Positions 1-12,245 of a stretch of 64,000 bases of DNA are shown in pieces; within the stretch, counting starts at the first letter, position 1; each line of letters begins with the position of its first letter. The stretch is from positions 50,886,984 through 50,950,983 of the forward strand of contig CM071570.1 of assembly GCA_036426205.1 (NCBI GenBank), read 5' to 3'. Below the pieces are notes generated by a model that was not told the DNA's origin, did not search any database, and was given only the letters and a program-made list of their open reading frames with translations. Source of the stretch: Ascaphus truei (lineage: Eukaryota > Chordata > Amphibia > Anura > Ascaphidae). Position numbers and translations under genes: made by a program.

Positions 1-256
1 ATACTGCACAGTATATATATACAGTATATACTGCATTACAATTCATGAATTTATGCCATCTGGTAGACACGCGAAGCATTGCAGCCTATTAAATCCTAAT
101 CATTATCATTTAACAGATCAGCCGCCCGTCAGCCAGGCATGAACCCAGGCTGGGAAGGCAAACGCAACGGGGCTTGTCAGAGGTGAGGAGCGGCGCATTC
201 CAGGTATCTGCCAGGTACATACTGGGTATTTGCTCGAATAAAGTGTGTCGGTGCAG
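1..256 (-). mobile_element. TA-target DNA transposon, truncated by window edge
   Basis: This stretch is the reverse complement of the left part of the complete element at 32818-33216, including the inner stretch with an AT repeat near the window start. It ends in the shared terminal motif (GCTCGAATAAAGTGTGTCG, then GTGCAG) followed by TA at 257-258. It is non-coding and non-autonomous as far as visible. The other end lies outside the window. Short TIRs and TA flanks fit the Tc1/mariner class, but no transposase is present to confirm this. Confidence 0.7.
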
Positions 257-663
257 TATGCACGTATATAACGATTGCAGTACAGTACATGCATCGATAA
301 GTGGGAAAAGGTAGTGCTTCACTTTAAGTACATTTTCGCTTTACATACATGCTCCGGTCCCATTGCGTACGTTAATGCGGGGTATGCCTGTAACTATATT
401 TTCACAACCGTCAATAATATACGGTATGCAACATATGTAAAACAGTATTTCACACATTAATAACAAACAATTACCATCTGAATTGTTACCTGATTGCTGG
501 AGAATTGCTACATGATACTTCTCATTCCCCACCCCCAAGTAAGTGTACTTCTTGCCTGTTACTGTACTATATTGTGTGTTCACCTATTTAAGGAATAAAT
601 ATACTTTATTATATCTAAGCCTCGTTCAGTTCAACCCAGTTATTTGGAGTATTATTATAGCCT
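257..663. other. AT-rich intronic sequence, no gene seen
   Basis: The stretch between the truncated TA transposon and the L2 tail holds only short chance reading frames on both strands. I see no splice-bounded exon, RNA gene or repeat boundary. Confidence 0.5.
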
Positions 664-904
664 GTCACAAAACTCCCGTCACAGGCTCCCATCACAGTAC
701 ATTCTCCCTACCTACCAATTAGATTGTAAGCTCCTCGGAGCAGGGACTCCTTCCTTAATGTTACTTTTACAGTATGTCTGAAGCACTTATTCCCATGATC
801 TGTTATTTATATTATTTGTTATTTATATGATATGTATTACTACTGTGAAGCGCTATGTACATTTATGGCGCTATATAAATAAAGACATACAATATAATAC
901 AATA
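664..904 (+). mobile_element. L2-clade LINE 3' end fragment
   Basis: The sequence ends in the 3' signature of L2-type LINEs (gaagcgctatgtac ... ggcgctatataaataaa). It aligns with the 3' end of the longer copy at 6370-9240, sharing 'taccaattagattgtaagctc' (at one base difference) and 'tctgaagcacttattccc'. No coding sequence remains; it is a 5'-truncated insertion of about 240 bp. Confidence 0.8.
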
Positions 905-2300
905 GAAAAGACCAACGTTCAACGAGAAAATGAAATAAAATCCAACATAGAGACCCGGACTACTAAATGTCAAACTGATCATAGCTCTAAAATATACTGA
1001 TATTTACCTAGAAAAAAAATGCATCTATACCACATCCAAGGAAACAAAATAATGTCAATAGAGGTCTTCCCATATACTAAGAAAGTGGAAATCTCTGCAT
1101 AAATCCTGTGGGGAATGCTCTGTCACAATACAGTATGTTTCCTGAGAATAAATACTCCTTATTCACAGGAAGCAACAAAAATCAAGTTGAAAATCAAGTA
1201 GAATAAACTCGCTACATAGGTTCTGTGGGGCTTGCCCTGTCAGCATTACATCCGTCATATTTCCAGCGCATTATTATGCCATATTCACAGGAAACATCAT
1301 CTGTAAGATCAAGTTCTTCATTCCAATGGGAACACTTTTGGTAGACTATTGATCCAAAAGGCTTCTCTCAGCTTGTCTCCTCTATATATTTCCACCCTTA
1401 GGTAGTTCCTCAATATGTTCCTGTATGCAAAAAACACCGCTGGCTTGTATTATGGCCATTGGCAATAAAATGACGTGCCACAGGTGATTTGACATGATCC
1501 TTTCAATCTAATAGCACTTTTGTGTTCAATGAAGCATGTTTTAAATATCTGCGCTGTTTCACCTACAGTATGTAAAGCAGGCCACAAGGTCACTTCAAAG
1601 AATACACAACATAATAGGAGTCACAGAAGTAAAATCCCTTTAATGGAATGGCTTTACCATTCCTCGAGTGGCTAACAAGAGCCCCTTAAAACAGGCAGAT
1701 ATATAGAAAGTTTTCATAAACTTGCTCCTTGAAACCTCTTCTGACTTTAATACTGTTCATGGTATTTGAACAATTTTGCCAAGCTTAAACAGTATATTTT
1801 GGGAACCAGGCTGTATCCAAGATTTGAAATGGTTATCTATTTTTTTCCAACCAAACACTATCACCAGCAGTCCCACAGTACTATATGTAGGATTTTATTG
1901 CCACATTGTCAGCTGAAGTGTTAGGTAATTTACTTGTTGCTGCTACTATTGCTGTTCCCGACAAGTACTTTGCAGATGATCCATGGAAAAGACCAATTGC
2001 TGGCACTTAGCAACAAATACGAAAACAAATTAAGTCATGGTATGTAAATTACATTCAATACTTGGGAAAGTTTAGTGGACAGGAAGAAGGCTGTAATTCC
2101 GTTGGAAACTGAACAATGGGCTTAATTCTAGGTCTCTTCAGCACCTAAAAGCTAAAAGTATCTCTTTGGTTACTTACTTTGTACATCTAAATGTTGGCTA
2201 TGGTAATATTCATTTTTTGTTTTATATTTGCAACATCTTCCTGTCTCTCTAAACCTCATTTTGTAGTTTGATGCAGGTGTACAATTAATTTCACCTGGTC
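905..2300. other. intronic sequence without recognised repeat or gene
   Basis: AT-rich sequence with no open reading frame of note, no tandem array and no TIR pair that I could find. It may be unique intron or very old repeat. Confidence 0.45.
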
Positions 2301-2997
2301 TCCAACTTTGGAGCCTATTCAATAAACTTCAATAAGTGACATAACGCTTAAGTGCACTTTTCAAGTGATATTGCATGTGTAGCTATTCACAAAGCTTCAA
2401 TGACATGGCAAAATTGTTTGAAAATGGCTTTTTAATGAGCGTTAGCACTCTTGCTATTACAAGCCGTGCGGTACAGTAGCTAAAAAAATGACAACCCGCA
2501 TTTTTTTTTGCCAGCAACTGCTATTCACAAAGCTCTGATACGTACATTGCCGGTTAAACACTTGCATTCTTTTCTTGCTACCTAAAGCGTGGTGAGATCG
2601 GAATCGCGATTTGCATATGACAGAATTTTTTTATTTTTACTAAATAAGATTCAATCCGGGGGTCTCCGGAGCTGACTCGCATTCATTTCAGCTCCGGAGA
2701 CACATGGATTCAATCCTAGGTAATAAAAAAAATTATAGCCCAGCTTCATTACCTTAGCAGCTAACCGCTAAGGTAATGAAGGGGTTAAACCCTCCCGCAT
2801 GCCTAAACACCCACCCCGGAGCAACATCCCCCTTCACCCAGCCCCTCCACCATCAATACCACACAGTAATGGGTAAAAGTGCTATTAGCCATAGATGGCT
2901 AAAAGCAATTTTGCCCACTCAAATAACCATTAGAGTGCAATACAATAAAATACATTACTATAATATATACATTACTATAAAACAAAACTCTAGTCAT
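2301..2997. repeat. composite hairpin-rich repeat (foldback MITE remnants)
   Basis: Two clear inverted repeats lie here. At 2649-2717 the arms read gattcaatccgggggtctccgg and its complement around a short loop. At 2744-2782 'cttcattaccttagc' faces 'gctaaggtaatgaag'. The first resembles the hairpin near 27870-27930, so both are probably members of one foldback family. The start (gcctattcaataaac) resembles the edge of a repeat near 12230 (gtgaataggcccc). Outer boundaries and target duplications are unclear. Confidence 0.45.
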
Positions 2998-3001
2998 TTA
3001 A

Positions 3002-3439
3002 AGCTGCAGTTTAGTCAATATCCTGCATGTGTGTTTTTTTTAATAAATCAGTTCTGTAGTAAGAAAAAATACTTTTAGCATTTTCTGTTTTAAAAAAACA
3101 ACTTTGAAAGACCAATTTTCTTGTATTCTATTTTAACAGCCATTTGCTAAGGCACTGACCCGTCATGTCCTGTCACAAGCCCTGGCACACCCCTTTGTCA
3201 GCCCTGCCCTCCCTCTAGCACATGTCAGTGCAGGAGTGCTCATGAATATTCATGAGCTTCCACTGACTGACAGAAGCAAATAAAAACATATGCCAGCTCT
3301 AATTATGTCACCAAATTTCGCCTATCAATACATGGAGAACGAATTGACTGGCAGCTATACAGTTCTTTAGGTAATTAGAGATTGCACACATGAAACTATT
3401 GAAGTAAAAAAAAAAAAAAAAAAAGACTGAACTGTAGCT
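3002..3439. mobile_element. TTAA-flanked MITE, copy 1
   Basis: The element starts AGCTGCAGTTTAGTC and ends with GACTGAACTGTAGCT, an inverted repeat with two mismatches, and is flanked on both sides by TTAA (2998-3001 and 3440-3443). TTAA duplication is the signature of piggyBac and Kolobok/T2-type transposases; the termini do not begin with the CCY typical of piggyBac, so a Kolobok/T2-like parent is my preference. It contains a poly-A run near its right end and no coding sequence. The same termini are found at 30336-30682. Confidence 0.75.
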
Positions 3440-3886
3440 TTAATCCATTGATTGTCACAGTGGTCATCTATGCTCTCAACAGGTCACAGATTGTTACATT
3501 GGCAAGCAATGGCCACCGAACCCCCTGCCCCCTCTTCACCTTCCTCCCTACACACAATGTAATGGGCTAAATTTCTATTATACAGATTTGGATAATAGCG
3601 CATTTGACCATTTCCAATAAAACATTAGCCAGTTAGCATAAAGTAAATTAAAATTGTACGTACCCCTGCCAGGATGAAGGCTGTCCTCATCTTTCTTCAT
3701 TCCTCTGCATCTTCTGTGGGCGGCAACATTAAACTAAAAAAACTAACTACTGGCCACTAACCCCTTAATAACCTAAGCAGTTAGTAACAGCTATGGTAAT
3801 TAAGGGGTTAACCACCCTCCTCCCGCTACCCACCCAGGTGGCGTAACCATCCTCCATGGGGCAATTACCCCCAACCCCTCTACCCA
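3440..3886. repeat. diverged relative of the ~135-bp tandem repeat and flank
   Basis: A segment beginning 'ccattgattgtcacagtggtcatc' with a nearby 'attggcaagcaatggcca' resembles the unit repeated at 3887-4256. Around 3745-3815 lies a degenerate form of the 'taaccgctaaggtaatgaaggggttaa' motif also seen at 2765. The two loci therefore look like two copies of the same composite repeat. Confidence 0.45.
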
Positions 3887-4256
3887 TTGATTGTCATTGT
3901 GGTAAACCATGTCCACAATATGGGCATGGATTGCCCCAATGGCAATGAATGGGCAACCTAAAAAAAAAGAAACAAAACACATGACATTTAAATAAAAACA
4001 AACATTTGACAATAAACCCATTGATTTTCACTGTAGTAAACCATCCCCAAAATATGGGCATGGAAAACCACAATGGCAAAGAATGGGCAACCGTAAATAA
4101 ATAAAAAAATTACAATACATTACAATGAAATAAAAACAAACATTTGCCAAAAATGCATTGATTGTCAATGTGCTTAACTGTACCCTCCAATGAGCATAGA
4201 TAAATACATTGCCAGTCAACGGGCACCCAAAATAAAAACACAATTAAATAAAATAC
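3887..4256. repeat. degenerate tandem repeat, ~135-bp unit, about 2.7 copies
   Basis: Units start at about 3887, 4018 and 4157 with 'cattgattgtcattgtggta' or close variants. Each runs through an 'atgggcatgga..ccaatggcaatgaatgggcaacc' part into an A-rich 'aaataaaaacaaacatttg' linker. The spacing is 131 and 139 bases. Short frames across it are chance products of the repeat. Confidence 0.7.
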
Positions 4257-4711
4257 AATCAATGTGTTTCTTAGCTTTGCCAGGATGAAAATGCACCCTC
4301 TTCATGCAACTGTGGCACCAACTCTTGCCCCATGACGCAATGATCCTCAACAGCATGATGCAAAGAAGCCCATGATCCTCAGTTGATTGCACAGGAGGTC
4401 TGGGTGAGTAGTTCTTCCTTCCTTTCTTCTCTTCCTTTTTTTCTTTCTTCTCTTCTTTGTAATCCAATTGATCTAGGACATGTGTGGGCAACCTATTTTT
4501 CAATGTAGCCACAGGTGTGGCGAATTAGAAGTGAAAATAGCCACACAATGTACAAATTGAGGTATTATGTTGCACATGCGAACATTTTAAACACACACTG
4601 TTTGAACAAGTTTATAAATTCTCAGGGCCGTTCTATAGTGTGTGCGCCCGTGCGAACGCTCGTGCACGTGACGCATGCTTCTTGTGTGTATGCTGTGAGC
4701 GAGTGAGGTAC

Positions 4712-4714
4712 TGT

Positions 4715-4746
<32 letters not shown>

Positions 4747-4768
4747 ACAGTATGTGTGTGTGTGTGTT
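4712..4768. repeat. (GT)n microsatellite
   Basis: An almost uninterrupted run of GT dinucleotides with one ACAGTA interruption, inside hAT-like element 1. Confidence 0.95.
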
Positions 4769-5394
4769 ATAAATACGTTTGAAATAAATAAAGAAATGCT
4801 TTAATAAATTATTTATTAACATTGTACGTACACACACACACACAGACACATTTCAGTGGTGGTAGTGGCGTAAAAATCTTTATTTTCCTCATCTTTCCCC
4901 CTGTCGGCCGGTTCCACGCTCCCTGCCCTAACCTCAGCCAACTATAACTGCCACGCGCGCGCACGCCTCACCAAGCGCACGTCCTCAGACCGCAACCCCC
5001 CTCATCTTCTCACTCCCCTTTATACCACCACTACCCTCCTCCTCATCATCATCTCTTCACCCCCTCATCATCACCATGTCATTTAACTCCCCTCATCACC
5101 ATCTCATTTAACTCCCCCTCATCATCTTCCCCAGCACCCTTGATCAGCACCCTTGATCTCCCCCATCATCAAGCACCCCCTCTCCCCCCCAGTGGTGGGA
5201 TTCAAAAGTTTTAGTAAAAGATTATCTCCCACAGGGGGGGGGGGGGGAGATGGGGAGATGTTTTATATTTATGTATTATATTTATGTTTTTTTTTAAATG
5301 TTTTTATTCAGTTGAACAGGACTGCATGTGGGGGGGGGGAAGGGGGGTATAGACCAGAGCCCATCTCACATCACTCCCAGCCCCTCCCCCCCCC

Positions 5395-5925
5395 ACATCT
5401 CTCCCAGCCCCCTCACATCTCACCCAGCCCCCAGCCCTCCTCACATCTCACCCAGCCCTCCTCACATCTCACCCAGCCCCCCTCCCATCTCTCACAGCCC
5501 CCATCCCATCTCTCACAGCCCCCCTCCCATCTCTCACAGCCCCCCTCCCATATCTCACAGCCCCCCTCCCATATCTCACAGCCCCCCTCCCATCTCTCAC
5601 AGCCCCCTCCCATCTCTCACAGCCCCCTCCCATCTCTCACAGCCCCTCCCATCTCTCACAGCCCCCTCCCATCTCTCCCAGCCCCCCACATCTCACCCAG
5701 CCCCCAGCCCTCCTCACATCTCACCCAGCCCTCCTCACATCTCACCCAGCCCCTCCTCACATCTCACCCAGGCCCCCCTCCCCATCTCTCACAGCCCCCC
5801 TCCCATCTCTCACAGCCCCCCTCCCATCTCTCCCAGCCCCCTCACATTTCACCCAGCCCCTCACATCTCTCCCATCTCCCCTCAAATCTCTCCCTGACCC
5901 CCTCATATCTCTCCCACTCCTCCCA
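5395..5925. repeat. C-rich minisatellite, ~20-bp unit
   Basis: Repeated variants of 'ctcccatctctcacagcccc' and 'cctcacatctcacccagccc' run for more than 500 bases. Overlapping frames give artificial Pro/Ser/His-rich peptides in several registers on both strands; because every register stays open they reflect the repeat, not protein coding. Confidence 0.9.
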
Positions 5926-6369
5926 TCCATGCCTACCTTGTCTGGTAGTAGAATCTCTTGAGTCAGAGCAGGAGTAGAAACGGAGAGAGGAGCCGTGAGG
6001 TAGCAGCAGACAGGAATTTCCGGGTCAGGCTGCTAGATGGTGCACCTCCCCTGCTGTCCTGCTTTGACTCTCACAAGTAATTATGTTACCGGCTAATACT
6101 ATCAGCCCAGTGCCACATACCATCTCCGCGCAGCTGACCATCTTCCACCACTGCATATCATCTCCCCCTGCCGCCTGTTAGGAAAGTTAGAAATCCCCCC
6201 ACCCCATCAGGGAGTCCCGGCAGCACTGTTCGCCACAGTTTCACTGCCAATTCGCCACAAGTGGTGAATGGCGACAGAGTTGCCCACCCTGGATCTAGGA
6301 GATGTTGATCCAATGGTTTGTTGGGGGTCAAATGAGATGTGTCAAATGAGAATCTTTGCTATAACTTAG

Positions 6370-9240
6370 ACTTGGCTCACTCAGTCTGACTCCGCACTGG
6401 AAGCTGCCCTCTGTTATGGTGGCCTTTCTTTCTCCCACACTCCACACCCTGATGGCAGGGGTGGAGACGTGGGACTCCTGCTCTCTATCTGCCGCTACCG
6501 TACCCTTCCAATGCTCCCTTCCTTGCTTTTCCCACCTTTTGAGGCTCACACTGTCAAGATTATCTCTCCTCTCCCTGTCCACGTGGCTGTCATCTATCGC
6601 CCACCTACATCTACTCACCCCCCTTCTGTCTCTCTCTCACTTTGAATCCTGGCTCTCTTTCTTTCTCTCCTCAGACTCCCCTGTTCTTCTCCTTGGGGAC
6701 TTCAACTGCCATATTGATGACCCCTCTCTCTCTAACCTCTTCTTTTGGCTTTCAACAGTGGACTGCAGCCATCACCCATAAGGATGGCCACTACCTAGAT
6801 CTGGTTTTCACTAAAACTTTTTCTCACTCTGAATTCTCCATTTCCCCCATTCCTCTCTCTGACCATCATCTCATCTCAATTTCTCTCTCTCACTTCTCCC
6901 CTTCTCCACCTCCATCTACCCTTCATTTCTGCAGAGACCTACACTCTATTAACCTACCAGCTTTTGATTTCACTTGTTGCTCCTCCCTCTCCTCTCTCAG
7001 CCCTGCCCGAGACCCTGACAACCTGGTCAGGAACTACAACTTTGCCCTATCCTCCTCTTTTGATCTACATGCTACCCGCTTTCTCTCTCCCATTCTCGCC
7101 CTTCTAACCCCAGACACTGACTAAATTCCCTCACGTGCATGCTGCGTTCCTCCACTCATTCCTCTGAACGCCTCTGGAGGAAATCTCATACTCTCGCAGA
7201 CTTCCTTCACTACAAATGTATGCTATCATTTCAACTCTGCCCTCTCTCAGGCTAAACAAACCTACATCTTTTCACTAATCAACATGCACAAGTCTAACCC
7301 ACACCGACTCTTCTCTGTCTTTGACTCAGACCTACTCAGACCACCCTCGGCTGCCTGTTCTTCCTCCATCTCACCTACGGACTTTGACGACTATTTCAAG
7401 GAAAAGGTGGAATCCATACATCAGGACATCCCCTCTGTAACCTCCTTCCATCCTACACCTCTTCCTAACTTTCCGCCTGTCTTCCTGGACTCTTTTTCCA
7501 CTGTCACAGAGGAGGATGTGTCGATGTTGATATCCTCTTCTCCCTCTACCACTTGCCCTCTTGACCCCATTCCCTCCCATCTCCTTAAACATCTTGCTCC
7601 TACTATAATCGCTACGCTCACACACATTTTTAATTCCTCCCTCTACTATGGTACCTTTCACTCCTCCTTCAAACATGCAACAATCATACCATTACTCAAA
7701 AACAGCAAACTTGACCCTACCTGTCTTTCTAACTATCGGCCTGTCTCCCTCCTTCCTTTTGCCTCTAAACTCCATGAACGTCTTATATTCTCCCACTTGC
7801 TTCATTTTGCCAACACCTATTCTGTCCTAGACCCTCTACAATCTGACTTCCGCACCTCTCACTCCACTGAAACAGCCCTCACTAAAATAACTAATGACCT
7901 CTATGCTGCCAAAGACAGAGATTTTTACAATCTGCTCATATTACTCAACCTCTCTGTAGCCTTTGATACTGTGGACCACCATCTCCTTCACATTCTCCAT
8001 ACTCTTGGTATTCGTGACAAAGCTCTATCCTTGATCTCCTCTTACCTTTCCCAGGGAGATCCAGGATAGAGGGACCTCTCCTCTTTTCTCTTTACACACT
8101 CTCTAGGTGACCTTATCACATCTCTTGGATTCAAATATCACCTCTATACTGATGACACACAAATTTACTTTTCAACCCCTGACCTTACACCTGCTGCACA
8201 GACTAAAGTTTCTGAATATCTCTGCTATATCATCATAGATGGCCCTCCGCCAACTTAAAATTAACACGTCAAAACAGAGCTTCTCATATTTCATCCCAAA
8301 CCTGGCCCTACTACCTCCTTCCACATTACTGTTGGAAGTACTATTATTCACCCAGTAGCCAAAGCACACTGCCTAGGGGTCACACTCGACTCCTCTCTCA
8401 CATTCTCCTCTCACATTCAAAAGGTATCTAAAACCTGTCACTTTCCTTTGCAAAATGACACAGATATGCCCTTTCCTCTGTTGCTCGACTGCAAAAAGTC
8501 TGACACAGGCCCTCATTCTCTCCCGTCTTGATTACTGTAACCTCCTGCTGTCTTCCTGCCTCTCACCTGTCTCCTCTACAATCTATCCTAAACGCTGCTG
8601 CCAGAATCACTCTACTCTTTCCTAAATCTGTCTCAGCGCCTTCCCTGCTGAAATCCCTCTCCGGCTTCCTATCAAATCCCGCATCACACAGTCAATTCTC
8701 CTCCTCACTTTTAAAGCTTTACACTGTTCTGCCCCCCCCTTACATCTCAGCCCTAATTTCTCGCTATACACCATCCCGACTATTGTGTTCCGTTCAAGGA
8801 TGTCTTCTCTCTACCCCCTTTATATCTAAAGCCCTCTCCTGCCTTAAACCTTTCTCCCTGACTGGCCCACACCTCTGGAATGCCCTTCCCCTCAATATCA
8901 GACTAGCACCCTTTCTATTCACCTTTAAGGTCCACCTTAAAACACACCTGCTTAACAAAGCATATGAGCTCCGTGGCTGATACTGTACGCCTCATACATA
9001 AATCTTGGTCCCTTGCAGACGCACTTACCAGAACACCCTCCTACTATCTCTGTACGTTCTTCCTACCTACCAATTAGATTACAAGCTCGTTGGAGCAGGG
9101 ACTCCTTTTTCTTAATGTTACTTTTATGTCTGAAGCACTTATTCCCATGATCAGTTATTTTTATTATTTGCTATTTATTTGATTGTCACGTGTATTACTA
9201 CTGTGAAGCCCTATGTACATTAATGGTGCTATATAAATAA
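6370..9240 (+). pseudogene. L2-clade LINE, 5'-truncated and frameshifted
   Basis: Remnant of an endonuclease/reverse-transcriptase polyprotein spread over several frames. Endonuclease motifs: VAVIYRPP near 6590, LLGDFNCHIDD near 6690, LSDHHLIS near 6860. RT motifs: NYRPVSLLP near 7730, ETALTKITNDLYAAKD near 7870, VAFDTVDHHLL near 7960 and YTDDTQIYF near 8147, where Thr replaces the usual Ala of the YADD box. Frameshifts and a stop near 8069 break the frame. The 3' end (gaagccctatgtac ... ggtgctatataaataaa) is the L2-type terminus. Nuclease and RT would act in cis on element RNA by target-primed reverse transcription; this copy is dead. The hAT-like element 1 abuts its 5' side. Confidence 0.85.
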
Positions 9241-9653
9241 AATAGAGGCACATGCTGCACACCAAAAAATATTGAATAAAAAAGCGATACAATTACCGGT
9301 GCTCCTGTGCTTTAATGATACCATGTATATAGAGAATTAGGTGATGCTCAAGTGCTTGGTCCTGTCTTCATAATTAAAGTCCAACAATAAGAAAGGTTGA
9401 CAATGCTGGGTACTATTAGCAATAAACAGAAATTCCAGTCACAATCCTGAACCTGTGTGGGGGGCTCTATATCACCTGAAGGTGGGGGGTCAGCAGGTAG
9501 ATACTTCTCCCCTCCTCATTAGGTTGGCCCCAAGGAAAGTGTTGTACCCAGCAGTCTTCCTTGGCGTGCAGCCATGTCCAGATCCAGAGATGTCCAAAGC
9601 AATTGTATGTGCAGCGCACAGCAAAACAGAGAGCAGGTCTGGTGGCCAAAATG
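9241..9653. other. unclassified sequence between L2 LINE and duplicated block
   Basis: The start (tgaataaaaaagcgatac) resembles edges of foldback-type repeats elsewhere in the window, such as near 57630. No coding potential beyond chance frames is evident. Confidence 0.35.
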
Positions 9654-10700
9654 TTTTTTTTTTTTTTTATAACTTAAATTTTATTGAGTATTACAAGCAT
9701 ATGTTACAACTAAAATATAACCGTCGTGATGATTATTTACTTTATCAAATGAAACAGGAAAAAATGAGGTTGCGCGGCTTTTCGAGCCCTACTCAGCCGG
9801 GCGGTTTCAAGTATGGACGAAATGGTCCACCATACAATCCAATATATATAAGTAAAATAATAATGTAAATCGGGGGGAAAATAATTATATAAATATATAT
9901 AATTAATAATAGATAAAAGGAGGGGGGGAAAAGTAGGGGTGGGGAGGCGGGGAGATAGAAAGGGGGCATTGCCCCCATCGTGACCCGCGGGGCCGGCAAG
10001 GGCAGTTCCCTCCGGTCTCATCTCATCCTAAATCGGACAATCCTGAGGCCCTGCTGTCTAAGGGTCTGTTGTTTGATAGGCATTGAGCGTCACCTCCAAA
10101 AGAGAACGCACAACTATCTTTATAGCCAGATCGTGTTACTCTCGACCCCGGGGATACTGTCTGTGCCAACCAGGGCGTCCAGACTTTTAGAAAATTGGTG
10201 CCAGTATCGTTAACTAACTTGTCAACTTCTCCATCTGGCATATAAACCATCATGCGATTTCCGAATCTTTGGGATGCTTGGATATCGGGGCGTTTCCATA
10301 ATGCTGCAATCTCGCACCGCGTTGCTATTGCAAAATGTGCAACTAATTTATTGTTTGCTTTGGTAAAGCCCGTTAATGGTCTGTTCAAGAGAGACAGCCA
10401 TGGGTCTGGGGGCATTGTGAGGTCAAATCCTCTGGATCCAATTTCTGGATTTCCTCCCATATTGGAGAGATCCGCGGGCAGGACCCACAGCATATGTAAC
10501 AGAGTCCCCGATCCTCCGCACTGCCGAGGGCACAGCAGGGAGGATCCCGGTACGAACCTAGATAATTTCAGGGTGAGGTACCATCTCATGAGGACTTTAT
10601 ATGCGTTCTTTTGAGAATGGTGCAGATGGAGCTCTTTGTCGTGGCCAAGTATATAGCGTTATTTTTTAGGTTGCCCATTCTTGTCATTGGGGGGTCCCCG
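9654..10700 (-). pseudogene. L1-Tx1 ORF2 C-terminal fragment with 3' end
   Basis: On the minus strand this encodes a frame-broken C-terminal piece of a Tx1-type L1 ORF2. The C-terminal cysteine motif is visible (LCPRQCGG, then LLHMLW, after which the frame shifts), as are AIATRCEIAALWKRPD and NFLKVWTPWLAQT. The poly-T at 9654 is its poly-A tail. It is a 5'-truncated insertion, homologous to 44290-45372. Confidence 0.85.
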
Positions 10701-11129
10701 AGGCTGAAATAATGCGTTCAGCTCCCGAGAACCCTTGCTTCAATACTATGTTATTACAATGTAAATTAAACCTGTGCGATCGCCTGTAAGACTGTGCAGG
10801 TAGATCGTTCTCTCTGTGCACTCTTGCAGACTGCTGTAGCGAAATAGAACGTGAATTTCATTTTGCTTGTTAAGCAAATGTGGCCAGGTCCCCCTCTGGG
10901 CTCCCTTTGACCATCCCCGCCTACCTCCGATGCGGCCGGGGAGGTTGCGGCTGGCGCGGGTGCAGCTGTCAGGGTGCACTTCACCTCGGCGGCGGTGGAG
11001 AGACACAGAGCACTGTAGGGAGTGCTCCGGTGCACCGGAGGCTCCCGCGGCGGCCCGATCACTAGGGCGCCCATCTTGATACGATCGCGCAAGCTCGAAA
11101 TCCGCGCATGCATACAAAGACCGGGGGGA

Positions 11130-12245
11130 CTTTAGGGGAATATACGCAGGAGAACCGGCCCCCAGAAGGCACTGGGGTTGCTAGTCAGTGCAAGCAAGCA
11201 GGCAATCACACGGCGGATTCCCCTGCCACTATATTGTTACATTTTGCGCACTGAGAGCCACGCCAGTCAGAAGCTGGGACAAGGAGAGGGATGGGTGTGT
11301 GTGCAGGGTGCCTTGTACCCTGCCAGGCAGCCGAGACCCCTTAGGCCCTGACTTCCCCTTTGAGCTTGTGGTTGCTGCAGGGACATGCCCAGTAAGATAA
11401 GGACACTGCCCCTGTTTGTACCAAGCATGAGGACACAGCCAGGACGCGGCAGCGACCTGGCATCTGGTAGTCTGGGACCAGATCACCACACCAGGGGAGA
11501 CTAATACGGTGGGACCCCCCAGCTGATACCACCCCACGTGGAGGTGGACTCATCGCTGACAATGTCTACGTGGGACCTGGACGGCTCCCTTGTTCTTTAA
11601 TTCTGCGCTAATGAGTGCTTGGGCACTCGGCATGTATCTTCAAGTGCACCAACAGATCACACTTTAGTTGTGGGCAGCGCTGTTGCACACATTGGTGGTT
11701 GGGATTCTTGTGGACACCAGGTGTGTTGGTGCCCAGGGGCACCTCAGTACTTTGGGGGAATATCTATCTGAGGGTGGACACTGTTGGAGGACAATGTGGG
11801 TTATGGCCATGCATGGCCTATTTGGTGTGGGTGTTGTATTGTTATTCCTTTTTCATATGCATGCAGTAAACTTATCTTTATCGTGTGTGTATTATTGCAT
11901 TGTGTCTTGTGACGGGGTATCCAACATATTTAGGATCCGCATAGGTGGGGGAGGCACTGTCACCAGACGGATCAGGTTACACCACAGGCTCCCAGCAGCG
12001 GAAGTTCAGGCCTCTTGGTCTACAGGTAACGCACCACCACACAGTAGCCGCCATATCACACATAGGGTGGGGGAGAGAGAGTGCAACACAATATAATCTT
12101 GGCAGTATTCTTTTGCATTTTTTTTACAAACACTAAAAAAAATTGATTTTTTTAGTGAATTCCGTTTTGCCACAAATTTCATACAGCGTGCATGGAATGT
12201 GCAATCCCGATCGGTAAGGCAATGAATTTATCAATGTTTAGTGAA
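11130..12245. other. unclassified LTR-like or composite repeat (copy 1)
   Basis: Between the L1 fragment and the downstream MITE-like DNA lies about 1.1 kb of G-rich, transcription-unit-like sequence containing 'tgtgacggggtatcc' and T-rich, AGTAAA-containing stretches. Similar starts occur in vertebrate LTRs, but I cannot find paired termini or a target duplication. The equivalent in copy 2 is about 15530-16640. Confidence 0.25.

Larger units (their letters stand above)
4479..6291. mobile_element. hAT-like non-autonomous element with internal minisatellite (element 1)
   Basis: The left end (catgtgtgggcaacc) and right end (gttgcccaccctg) are inverted repeats of hAT/Charlie type (CAGGGTGGGCAAC). 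Similarity extends inward to a shared 'gtggcgaatt' block. A direct repeat GATCTAGGA flanks both sides (4470-4478 and 6292-6300), giving the 8-9-bp target duplication expected for hAT. Inside are a (GT)n tract, C-rich low-complexity DNA and a long CCTCCCATCTCTCACAGC-type minisatellite. No transposase is present. Length about 1.8 kb. Confidence 0.8.

Noticed and set aside
5153..5977. 274- and 189-codon Pro/Ser/His-rich frames (+) and their minus shadows
   Set aside because: They translate a C-rich minisatellite inside hAT-like element 1. All registers are open, and there is no domain or splice context.
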